Part shown: positions 1 to 6,170 of the stretch, piece after piece
How the letters are laid out: every line of letters starts with the position of its first letter
Numbering within the stretch: position 1 is the stretch's first letter
NCBI GenBank assembly: GCA_964637235.1
Contig: CAZWVR010000115.1
Span: 1 to 6,170 of the forward strand
Direction of reading: 5' to 3'
Source: CAZWVR01 sp964637235
GTDB lineage: Bacteria; Bacteroidota; Bacteroidia; Bacteroidales; S143-33
DNA: 6,170 bases
Translations under genes and position numbers: made by a program
The notes under the pieces: generated by a model
The model's input: only the letters and a program-made list of their open reading frames with translations
Databases searched by the model: none
Told to the model about the DNA's origin: nothing

Positions 1-1635
1 TTCGGTAATCAGAAGTGTTTTCTTTTCTATTGCTATTCTTCCTATGAGTCCACTGCCAATAGGTATTTTTCTTTCCAGATGTCTTTCTTTGTTATATGCC
101 AATGCACTTATTAGTTCTAAGTACTTTTTTTCTTTATCCATAAAGAAAATAGCTCCTTCTATTGCGTGCACTATTGAGGATAGTTTTACAAGAACTTTCA
201 AAGCTATTTCTTCTATTTCAATATTTGGGGTGCTTATTATCTCGAAAATATCTTCAATAGCTTTGTTTCTCCAAGTGTGTATTTGTTCCTGTTTTATTCG
301 TTCTTTTTCTTTTTGTTGTTGTTCTTTCAGTAAATTTTGCAGTTCTATAAGATTTTCTCTTAGTTTATCGTTGAGGCTTCGTAATTTTATTGGATAGTCG
401 TAATTACCTTCTACCAATGAATTGCTTATTTCTACTAAATCTTTGTAGTTATCCACATATAGGTTTAATTTTTTGATGATTTTTCCCAATTCGTCATTAT
501 AGTATATTTCTTGTTTTTTAGGTATTTTGCCTTCTAATAAATCGTTTACTATATCTTCTATTTTTTTCATTCTTTGGGTAAGAGCATGGGCAATTAAGAA
601 AAGTAATATAAAAATATACAATAAAGAAACACTGATAGCTATCAGTAAGATATAGCGTAGTTTTTTTAGGTGTTCTAATATATCATTTTCGTAGTATGTT
701 ACTCCTATAAAATATTTATCTTTTGGTAAATACTTTTCGATCATATACTTATATTCTCCGAAGCGAGTTTCAGGCCATTTATATTTAAATTTGTAAAATC
801 CTTGATAATATTTAGCTTGATATATCAGAGTATAAACTTTTGTATTCCTTATGCTTTTATTTTCTAAATAGGGGTGAACAACTAATATTCCTTGTTCATC
901 CATTATGAATGGATAGCCTTTTTTTAGGTATATTCGTGAGTAGAAAAATTGTTTTAGGTTATTTGAAAAAATATTTTTTTTAATATTTAAAATTCCACCG
1001 ATTATTTTACCATTGTAATATAGTGGTTTGGCAGCAATTATAAAAAGTTGATCATTAAAGATAAGTTTATCTAAATAGGCTTCACCATCATTTAATGCTA
1101 ATGAAAGAGGATGGTCGTTTGGAAATAGAATTTTATCGCCGTTGAAAAGTTTATTATTGGATATATTTATTAGGACAAAACCTTTTTTGGTTGCTTGTAA
1201 TATTCCCATATCCATAGAAAATAAATAAGGATAAGTCCGGAGAAGTTTGTTTTGGTCAAGTACTGATACATTATCATATTTCCATTGGTTTATTTTTAAG
1301 TTTATATATTTTGAATTTTTTATGTCTAATACTTTAATTTGAATTTTCTGAACACTGTCTATTATAAGTTTAGAGATATTATTTTCTATCATCGTTGTTG
1401 CAATGTTATTCAGTTGTGCTATTTTATTTTTTTGTTCGTCCTGATCAAGTTTATATACTTTAAGCAGAGATACTAATTCCGTAGACATATTTTTTTCGAT
1501 CATTGTATATAACTGATTTTTTTGTTTTAGATATATAGTATATGCGATAGATATAAAGAGAATAATACTTAAAGTCAAAAAGTAGAGGTTAAACCTAACA
1601 TTTAAGGAATATTGCTTAAAGAGACGGAGTTTCAT
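1..1635 (-). CDS. Membrane sensor, Cache-HAMP-HAMP-GAF (3' end outside window)
   Basis: An open frame of 545 codons runs from ATG at 1635 to base 1 without a stop, so the gene is cut by the left edge. Residues about 17-36 form TM1. Residues 37-326 are periplasmic and resemble a Cache_3/Cache_2 fusion sensor, with the hallmarks AAKPLYYNGKIIGGIL (201-216) and GYPFIMDEQGILVVHP (240-255). TM2 is about 327-349. A HAMP domain follows with the classic DELG at 381-384, then a second HAMP-like segment (about 403-437, EGNYDYPIKLRS), a Gln/Lys/Glu-rich coiled coil (about 425-455) and the start of a GAF domain (about 457 onward, with GSGLIGRIA at 527-535). It probably senses a small extracellular ligand and signals across the membrane. 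The output domain is not visible; a kinase, SpoIIE phosphatase, PAS or coiled-coil end are all possible. The frame stays open upstream of 1635, but this is the first ATG and it places TM1 correctly. Transcribed divergently from parA. Confidence 0.9.
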   Translation of the reverse strand, partial: MKLRLFKQYSLNVRFNLYFLTLSIILFISIAYTIYLKQKNQLYTMIEKNMSTELVSLLKVYKLDQDEQKNKIAQLNNIATTMIENNISKLIIDSVQKIQIKVLDIKNSKYINLKINQWKYDNVSVLDQNKLLRTYPYLFSMDMGILQATKKGFVLINISNNKLFNGDKILFPNDHPLSLALNDGEAYLDKLIFNDQLFIIAAKPLYYNGKIIGGILNIKKNIFSNNLKQFFYSRIYLKKGYPFIMDEQGILVVHPYLENKSIRNTKVYTLIYQAKYYQGFYKFKYKWPETRFGEYKYMIEKYLPKDKYFIGVTYYENDILEHLKKLRYILLIAISVSLLYIFILLFLIAHALTQRMKKIEDIVNDLLEGKIPKKQEIYYNDELGKIIKKLNLYVDNYKDLVEISNSLVEGNYDYPIKLRSLNDKLRENLIELQNLLKEQQQKEKERIKQEQIHTWRNKAIEDIFEIISTPNIEIEEIALKVLVKLSSIVHAIEGAIFFMDKEKKYLELISALAYNKERHLERKIPIGSGLIGRIAIEKKTLLITE

Positions 1636-1727
1636 AGATTTATGTTTTTGTTTGATAGAAATTGTATTACAAATAAAAATAAAATTCAAATAAAGATAAA
1701 AAAAATTCGGAATAAAATGAAAAATTT

Positions 1728-1735
1728 TATCTTTG
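1728..1735 (+). promoter_or_regulatory. Bacteroidetes-type -7 element for the parA operon
   Basis: TATCTTTG is a perfect match to the Bacteroidetes sigma-ABfr -7 consensus TAnnTTTG. It lies 25 bases before the parA ATG, which would give a leader of only about 18-20 bases. The -33 region is weak: instead of TTG there is TTCGG at 1706-1710, 17 bases upstream, inside the small dyad ATTCgGAAT (1705-1713). For the opposite gene the best match is TATCTTTA on the minus strand (1698 down to 1691). It has one mismatch and no TTG at the right distance, so I do not call it as a promoter. Confidence 0.65.
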
Positions 1736-1741
1736 CAAAGA
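1730..1741. repeat. 12-base palindrome overlapping the parA promoter
   Basis: TCTTTGCAAAGA is a perfect palindrome that overlaps the -7 element and reaches the likely transcription start of parA. It is flanked by direct copies of GAAAAATTTT at 1719-1728 and 1748-1757. The position would suit an operator for autoregulation or for a regulator shared with the divergent sensor gene. However, half of the palindrome is the -7 consensus itself and the spacer is very AT-rich, so chance is a real alternative. Confidence 0.35.
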
Positions 1742-1760
1742 AAAAGAGAAAAATTTTTGT

Positions 1761-2567
1761 ATGGGAAAGATTATAGCCATAGCAAATCAAAAAGGGGGAG
1801 TAGGGAAAACTACAACTGCTATAAATTTGGGAGCTAGTTTAGCAATTTTAGAGAAAAATGTATTGATAATTGATGCAGATCCGCAAGCAAATGCTACTTC
1901 TGGTTTAGGTTTTGATCCACAGAAAATTGACAATAGTATATATGAATGTATAATAGAGGATTTACCACCTCAGGAGGCGATATTGCATACAGAGATAAAA
2001 GGGTTAGATATTTTGCCTTCTCACATTGATCTTGTAGGAGCCGAAATAGAGATGCTAAATTTTGAGAATAGAGAGCTTGTTTTAAAAGGTGTTATAAGTA
2101 AGATACAGACTAATTACGATTATATTTTTATAGATTGTTCTCCCTCTTTGGGGTTATTGACTTTAAATGCCTTGACAGCTGCGGATTCTGTAATAATTCC
2201 GGTTCAATGTGAGTATTTTGCATTGGAAGGTTTAGGAAAATTACTTAATACAATTAGGATGGTTCAAAATAGCATAAATCCTAATTTACAGATAGAGGGC
2301 TTTTTACTTACTATGTATGATTCCAGATTGAAATTAGCGAATCAGGTGGTAGAGGATGTAAGGGAACATTTTGATTATCTTGTATTTGATACAATAATTC
2401 AGAGAAATATTCGTCTTACAGAGGCTCCGAGTTTTGGTAAGCCTGTGATATTATATGATGCACGTTCTAAGGGTGCTGCTAATTATTTAAATTTAGCGAA
2501 AGAACTTTTAGAAAGGCATAAAAAACAACAAGAACAATCACAACAAGCTCAGAATAACAAAAAATAA
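1761..2567 (+). CDS. parA: ParA/Soj chromosome partitioning ATPase
   Basis: A 268-residue cytoplasmic ATPase of the ParA/MinD (deviant Walker A) family. It forms ATP-dependent dimers on nucleoid DNA and, with ParB, segregates the replication origin. Visible motifs are the deviant Walker A KGGVGKTT (11-18) with its signature Lys11, the A' motif LIIDADPQ (35-42), Walker B YIFIDCSPS (121-129) and the Soj-type segment RNIRLTEAPSFGKPV (215-229), which contains basic DNA-contact residues. It begins directly with the ATPase fold and lacks the N-terminal helix-turn-helix of P1-type plasmid ParA. That fits a chromosomal Soj, as does the length. The C-terminal tail (about 253-268) is a low-complexity Gln/Lys/Asn stretch likely to be disordered. 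It is the first gene of the operon, with parB starting 6 bases after its stop. Confidence 0.97.
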   Translation: MGKIIAIANQKGGVGKTTTAINLGASLAILEKNVLIIDADPQANATSGLGFDPQKIDNSIYECIIEDLPPQEAILHTEIKGLDILPSHIDLVGAEIEMLNFENRELVLKGVISKIQTNYDYIFIDCSPSLGLLTLNALTAADSVIIPVQCEYFALEGLGKLLNTIRMVQNSINPNLQIEGFLLTMYDSRLKLANQVVEDVREHFDYLVFDTIIQRNIRLTEAPSFGKPVILYDARSKGAANYLNLAKELLERHKKQQEQSQQAQNNKK

Positions 2568-2573
2568 TTTCAA

Positions 2574-3455
2574 ATGGCTCAGAAAAAACGAGGTTTGGGT
2601 AAAGGGTTAGGTGCATTGATAGGTGAAAATGTTTATACTCCAAAGCCTGTTGAGGAAGTGGTTTCCACAGGTGCAGTTGCGGAAATTGATATTGATAAAA
2701 TAAAGACAAATCCATATCAGCCCAGAAGTAATTTTGACGATAAATCTTTGGAGGAACTTGCAGCTTCTATAAAAGAACTCGGTATAATTCAGCCTATTAC
2801 AGTTAAAAAAATTGGAATAGATAAATTTCAACTCATATCCGGTGAACGGCGTTTGCGTGCAGCAAAGAAGGCAGGTTTGACAAAAATACCTGCTTATGTT
2901 AGGGATATTAACGACGAGGAAGTTTTAGCTTTTGCATTAGTGGAAAATATACAGAGAGAGGATTTAAATCCTATTGAGATAGCCATATCTTTTCAACGTC
3001 TTATTGATGAGTGCAATTATACTCAGGAACAATTGAGTGAAAAGACTGGTAAAGCTCGTTCTACGATATCTAATTATTTAAGGCTCTTATCTTTACCCGC
3101 AGAGATACAGGCAGGTCTTAGGAATAGGAAAATATCTATGGGTCATGCCAAAGCTTTGATTACTATTGAGGATAAAAATACTCAGCTGAAACTTTTTTAT
3201 AAAGTAATTACTAATAATTTATCTGTCCGTGAAACAGAGCAATTGGTTAAAAATGAGCTTAATCCTGAAAAAAAGCGTAAAGTAAAAAGAACTTTACCGG
3301 AATTTTATAAAAATGTAAAAGACGAGCTTAGTGAAAAATTAGAACGTAAGATAGATATTAAACTTGGGAATAAAGGTAGAGGTAAATTAATTATAAACTT
3401 CTCGTCGGAGGAAGATTTTCGTAAGCTTATTAATCAGTTAAAATCAGATGAATAA
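2574..3455 (+). CDS. parB: ParB/Spo0J centromere-binding CTPase
   Basis: A 293-residue ParB that binds parS sites, spreads as a CTP-dependent sliding clamp and stimulates ParA. The N-terminus carries the conserved RGLGKGLGALIG box (6-17), the usual ParA-stimulating region. The CTP-binding domain follows, with NPYQPR (46-51), LGIIQPI (69-75), GERRLRAA (90-97, arginine-rich CTP/phosphate motif) and ENIQREDLNPIE (124-135). A helix-turn-helix for parS recognition spans about 148-171 (TQEQLSEKTGKARSTISNYL). A basic linker (233-239) leads to the C-terminal dimerisation domain (about 250-290). All key motifs are intact and the length is normal. The ATG was chosen because it directly precedes the conserved N-terminal box. 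Its last 8 bases overlap the next gene. I saw no parS-like site in the window. Confidence 0.97.
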   Translation: MAQKKRGLGKGLGALIGENVYTPKPVEEVVSTGAVAEIDIDKIKTNPYQPRSNFDDKSLEELAASIKELGIIQPITVKKIGIDKFQLISGERRLRAAKKAGLTKIPAYVRDINDEEVLAFALVENIQREDLNPIEIAISFQRLIDECNYTQEQLSEKTGKARSTISNYLRLLSLPAEIQAGLRNRKISMGHAKALITIEDKNTQLKLFYKVITNNLSVRETEQLVKNELNPEKKRKVKRTLPEFYKNVKDELSEKLERKIDIKLGNKGRGKLIINFSSEEDFRKLINQLKSDE

Positions 3456-4020
3456 ATATATTGTTATTTTTTTGTTTATCAGTACGAGTTTATTTTCGCA
3501 GGAAACAATTGATACTACTAAGTTTTTAAAGCCTCCTAAAAATCCTACGATAGCAGCATTTGCTTCGGCAATTTTTCCAGGAGCAGGGCAAATATATAAT
3601 GGTAAATATTGGAAAGTGCCTATTATTTATGCTGCAATAGGAGCCTCTGGATATTATACTTATACCGCTAATTATTATTATAAGTTGTATTTACACGATT
3701 TATGGCTACTTGAAAAAATGAATGACGGAGATACTGCTTGGAATCAAGCACTTTTAGTAATGGGTATTTATGATGAAGATCAACTTAGAGAGAAAAAAAA
3801 TAGTTTGAGGCGGGATAGAGATTTAGGGTTATTTATTACAATAGGATTATGGGGATTGAATATTTTAGATGCATACGTCGATGCTCAGCTTTCTAATTTT
3901 GATGTTAGTGATGATTTATCTATGTCTGTTAAGCCTTTTTTAAAAGGTTATCCTTTTGTTATGGGGATAACTTTTAGATTTACACCAAATATCACAAAGA
4001 AAAAAATATTACGATTATGA
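3448..4020 (+). CDS. DUF5683 membrane protein
   Basis: A 190-residue protein recognised as DUF5683, a family of unknown function often encoded next to parAB in Bacteroidetes. An N-terminal signal peptide (1-18, ending LFSQ) supports the start, even though it lies inside the end of parB. The conserved core is ASAIFPGAGQIYNGKYWKVP (39-58), followed by a hydrophobic segment (about 58-75) rich in Tyr, a charged region (108-125, ending RRDRD), a second hydrophobic helix (about 127-142) and the family signature NILDAYVDAQL (138-148). The C-terminus (149-178) looks like beta strands and ends GITFRF. Localisation is the envelope, probably the inner membrane. The PGAGQIYNGK motif recalls the PGxGQxYxG turn of TM2-type proteins, but no function follows from that. 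The 8-base overlap with parB and 4-base overlap with mltD imply coupled translation. Confidence 0.88.
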   Translation: MNKYIVIFLFISTSLFSQETIDTTKFLKPPKNPTIAAFASAIFPGAGQIYNGKYWKVPIIYAAIGASGYYTYTANYYYKLYLHDLWLLEKMNDGDTAWNQALLVMGIYDEDQLREKKNSLRRDRDLGLFITIGLWGLNILDAYVDAQLSNFDVSDDLSMSVKPFLKGYPFVMGITFRFTPNITKKKILRL

Positions 4021-5567
4021 AAAAGTGTTTTTTAGTGGTTATATTATTATTTCCATTGTATGTTTTTTCTCAGCAGTCTGATTATCTGGACACATCAAAT
4101 ATAGATACAGTATTGCAGCAGGAGATGAAAGCAAATATTGATAGTTTATTGCAAACTTGGTATGTTAAAAATTCTGTTAAATATTATAATGCAGATTCTA
4201 TCGAAAAGTTAAATCATTATACTGATATTGCTGATACAATTATTATAGATAGGTTAAAAAAAATTCCCACTCCTATACATTTAACTTATAATCAATATGT
4301 TAGGAATTGGATAAATTTATATTTAAAAAGACAAAAGAAATTGATACCTCTTTATTTAGGTTTAGGACAATATTACTTTCCGATTTTTGAGCAGATTTTA
4401 GATAAATATAAGATACCTTTGGAAATAAAATATTTACCTATTGTGGAGTCTGCTATGGACCCATTTGCTGTTTCTCGGAGTGGAGCTACGGGATTGTGGC
4501 AATTTATGCTTGGTACTGGTTTACGTTATGATTTAGAGATAAATAGCCTTGTTGATGAGAGGCTTGATCCTGTTAAAGAAACAGAAGCTGCTGCTAAGTA
4601 TTTGAAAGATATGTATGACATATATGGAGATTGGTTATTAGTATTAGCTGCTTATAATAGTGGTCCTGCAAATGTTAATAAAGCAATAAGACGTTCCGGT
4701 GGCAAAACCAGTTTTTGGGAAATATATCCTTATTTACCCCGCGAAACGCGTGGGTATGTCCCAGCTTTTATTGCTATTACTTATGTTATGACTTATGCAA
4801 AAGAGCATAATTTTTTTCCAGTACAGATAAATTTACCTTTGAATGTTGATACTATCACAATTACAGATACTTTACATCTCAAACAAGTTTCGGAAGTCCT
4901 CAAAATTCCTTATGAGCAATTAAAAGAGATGAATCCTCAGTATAGATGGGATATAATTCCTGGTTATTTAAAACCTTATCCTTTACGTTTACCTTCGGAC
5001 AAGGCATTAGAATTTATTGCTTTAAGCGATTCTATTTATCATTATAAGGATACTATCTTTTTCCCAAAAAATTTTGTTATAAAACCTAAAAGAATATCTC
5101 GTTATGGTCGATATGTTTCTCGTCCTTGTCCAAAGCTTAATACAAAAGGTAAAATAAAATTGATACATACAGTAGGACAAGGAGAGGTACTTTCTATTAT
5201 TGCTGATTATTATAATGTTACAGTCAGACAAATTAAATGTTGGAATAATAAGTATTCTTCCAGATTAAGATTAGGTGAAAAATTGACAATTTATGTACCA
5301 ACATCAAAGATTGCATATTATAAGAGAATTGCTAATATGCCTGTTTCTAAGAGGCTTGCAATGATTAACAAAACTTCTAATAAGGGAGCAGTAAACTTAG
5401 ATCCTCATTTTGTATATCATAGAGTTAGAAAAGGTGAGAGTATTTATATCATTGCTAAACAATATCCGGGTATTACTTATCAAGATATTATGAAAATCAA
5501 TGGTTTTACAGAAGCTGATGCCAGGCGTTTGCACGAAGGGCAGTATATAAAGATAAAGCGAAAATAA
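4017..5567 (+). CDS. mltD: MltD-like lytic transglycosylase with two LysM domains
   Basis: A 516-residue exported murein lytic transglycosylase. It would cleave the MurNAc-GlcNAc bond of peptidoglycan, forming 1,6-anhydro ends. A signal peptide covers 1-18 (ending VFS before QQ). Cys4 sits too early and lacks a lipobox, so unlike E. coli MltD this does not look like a lipoprotein. The SLT (family 1, MltD-type) domain is about 115-265: catalytic Glu144 in LPIVESAMDP, then SGATGLWQFM (155-164), DERLDP (180-185), LAAYNSGPANV (210-220) and RGYVPAFIA (245-253). Residues 280-345 are a linker seen in Bacteroidetes homologues, perhaps a degenerate LysM. LysM1 is about 381-427 and LysM2 about 466-514; these bind glycan chains. 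The ATG overlaps the stop of the DUF5683 gene (ATGA), so translation is probably coupled. It is the last gene of the operon. Confidence 0.94.
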   Translation: MKKCFLVVILLFPLYVFSQQSDYLDTSNIDTVLQQEMKANIDSLLQTWYVKNSVKYYNADSIEKLNHYTDIADTIIIDRLKKIPTPIHLTYNQYVRNWINLYLKRQKKLIPLYLGLGQYYFPIFEQILDKYKIPLEIKYLPIVESAMDPFAVSRSGATGLWQFMLGTGLRYDLEINSLVDERLDPVKETEAAAKYLKDMYDIYGDWLLVLAAYNSGPANVNKAIRRSGGKTSFWEIYPYLPRETRGYVPAFIAITYVMTYAKEHNFFPVQINLPLNVDTITITDTLHLKQVSEVLKIPYEQLKEMNPQYRWDIIPGYLKPYPLRLPSDKALEFIALSDSIYHYKDTIFFPKNFVIKPKRISRYGRYVSRPCPKLNTKGKIKLIHTVGQGEVLSIIADYYNVTVRQIKCWNNKYSSRLRLGEKLTIYVPTSKIAYYKRIANMPVSKRLAMINKTSNKGAVNLDPHFVYHRVRKGESIYIIAKQYPGITYQDIMKINGFTEADARRLHEGQYIKIKRK

Positions 5568-5621
5568 TTTTGTCTGATATTTATAACATCCCGTTATTGC
5601 AAAGATTTTTGGAATAGTAAT

Positions 5622-5645
5622 ATTTTCTTTTCTATAAAAGAAAAT
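5622..5645 (+). terminator. Perfect AT-rich hairpin, possible terminator or leader element
   Basis: ATTTTCTTTT and its exact complement AAAAGAAAAT form a 10-bp stem around a CTAT loop, 54 bases after the mltD stop and 58 bases before the next ATG. Only one pair is G-C and no T-tract follows (GCAACC comes next), so it is not a classical intrinsic terminator. It could terminate weakly, protect the 3' end of the operon transcript, or lie in the leader of the C25 gene. A smaller dyad, GAGAA-TTTT-TTCTC, follows at 5656-5669. No perfect TAnnTTTG was found in this spacer; the nearest is GATTTTTG at 5604-5611, with no properly spaced TTG upstream. Confidence 0.35.
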
Positions 5646-5703
5646 GCAACCTTCCGAGAATTTTTTCTCTCTAATATGACAGATAATATAAAACCAAATT
5701 ATT

Positions 5704-6170
5704 ATGAAAAGGTTATCTATTTTTACCTTGTTGCTTTTTGCAGTCAGTTTTGTTTTTGGACAAAATTTTAAAGTCTCCTTAAATGGAGGACTTCAAGGAT
5801 TTAAACTTTTAAAAAACGACAGAGAAGGTTTTAATCTTCAAGTTGGGGTTAAGACACTTAAATTCAATCAACTACAGACTAAGGGTGGTGATTTTATTAT
5901 GCTAAGTGTTCCCGGTTTATATAAGTCTTACGACGCTGGTAATCCTGACTTACCTGTTTTTTCAAAACTTTTTGAAATTCCGCAGGGTGCTGAGGTAGAG
6001 GTTAATGTAGTTAGTTATGACGAACAAATTGTGGATCTGAACAAGCAAGGGGCAAAAAGCAAAATTATGCCTGCACAGCCTTCGTTAAGTAAGTCTATTG
6101 ATCCAGAAGATGCTCCTTTTTACTACAATGCTGATGTTTACAACAAAGACGAGTTTTATCTCAAAGACGG
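5704..6170 (+). CDS. C25 (gingipain-type) peptidase precursor, N-terminal part
   Basis: The frame starts at ATG 5704 and runs off the right edge after 155 full codons. Residues 1-19 are a clear Sec signal peptide (MKR, hydrophobic core, then VFG before Q). The mature part matches the C25 propeptide family: YDAGNPDLPVFSKLFEIPQG (76-95) reproduces the G-x-P-x-LPV...IP-G pattern, followed by IMPAQPSLSK (121-130) and FYYNADVYNKDEFY (139-152). In gingipains this prodomain keeps the cysteine protease inactive until secretion. Such proteins normally leave through the type IX secretion system using a C-terminal domain, which is not visible here. The catalytic His-Cys region is also outside the window, so the full protein may be an active protease or a PorU-like or non-catalytic relative. 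It uses more C-ending codons (GAC, TAC) than the upstream genes. It is probably transcribed separately from the par operon. Confidence 0.82.
   Translation, partial: MKRLSIFTLLLFAVSFVFGQNFKVSLNGGLQGFKLLKNDREGFNLQVGVKTLKFNQLQTKGGDFIMLSVPGLYKSYDAGNPDLPVFSKLFEIPQGAEVEVNVVSYDEQIVDLNKQGAKSKIMPAQPSLSKSIDPEDAPFYYNADVYNKDEFYLKD

Noticed and set aside
44..397. 117-codon plus-strand open frame
   Set aside because: It lies opposite the HAMP-to-GAF coding region of the sensor. Its Ser/Phe/Cys-rich composition is the antisense reading of AT-rich Lys/Glu/Ile codons, and it has no recognisable domain.
898..914. Inverted repeat ATCCATT-atg-AATGGAT
   Set aside because: It lies inside the sensor gene and encodes the conserved PFIMDEQ region of the Cache domain; a 7-bp stem there is likely chance.
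2479..2831. Two minus-strand open frames (2479-2715 and 2607-2831)
   Set aside because: They are antisense to the strongly conserved parA end and parB start, and their translations match no family.
4692..4707. Possible parS-like sequence CGTTCCGGTGGCAAAA
   Set aside because: It matches the parS consensus at only about 9 of 16 positions, lacks the central ACGT and is not palindromic; it encodes conserved SLT-domain residues.
5022..5231. 69-codon minus-strand open frame
   Set aside because: It is antisense within mltD and has no domain, promoter or neighbour support.
5594..5606. Minus-strand promoter-like AATCTTTG
   Set aside because: It has one mismatch to TAnnTTTG and no gene on the minus strand downstream, as that direction runs antisense through mltD.

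Overview
This window is AT-rich DNA from a member of the Bacteroidetes, probably of the class Bacteroidia. The lineage call rests on four signals. There is a perfect TAnnTTTG promoter element ahead of parA, and ribosome binding sites are A-rich without a clear Shine-Dalgarno. There is a DUF5683 protein, a family I know mainly from Bacteroidetes. The last gene has a C25 (gingipain-type) propeptide, typical of species with a type IX secretion system. I see no RNA genes, CRISPR array, insertion sequence or other mobile DNA.

Layout: from the left edge to 1635, on the minus strand, lies the 5' part of a large membrane sensor. It has TM1, a periplasmic Cache_3/Cache_2-like domain, TM2, HAMP, a probable second HAMP, a coiled coil and the start of a GAF domain. 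Its output end lies outside the window. A 125-base divergent spacer (1636-1760) carries the parA promoter and a 12-base palindrome. On the plus strand follows a tight cluster: parA (1761-2567), parB (2574-3455), a DUF5683 membrane protein (3448-4020) and an MltD-like lytic transglycosylase with two LysM domains (4017-5567). The gaps or overlaps are +6, -8 and -4 bases, so this is very probably one operon with translational coupling. A 136-base spacer with a perfect 10-bp AT-rich hairpin separates it from the 5' end of a C25 peptidase-like secreted protein (5704 to the right edge).

How the genes work together: ParA and ParB are the chromosome-type origin segregation pair. MltD cleaves peptidoglycan in the periplasm, and DUF5683 is an inner-membrane or envelope protein of unknown role. 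Co-transcription would tie origin segregation to cell-wall remodelling during the cell cycle. The divergent sensor and the downstream C25 protein are probably separate units.

Most of the window is conserved core genome. The points worth a second look are the operon's coupling of segregation and wall genes, the DUF5683 protein, the tandem-HAMP sensor sharing a spacer with parA, the palindrome over the parA promoter, and the hairpin before the C25 gene. I found no convincing evidence of a wholly new system.
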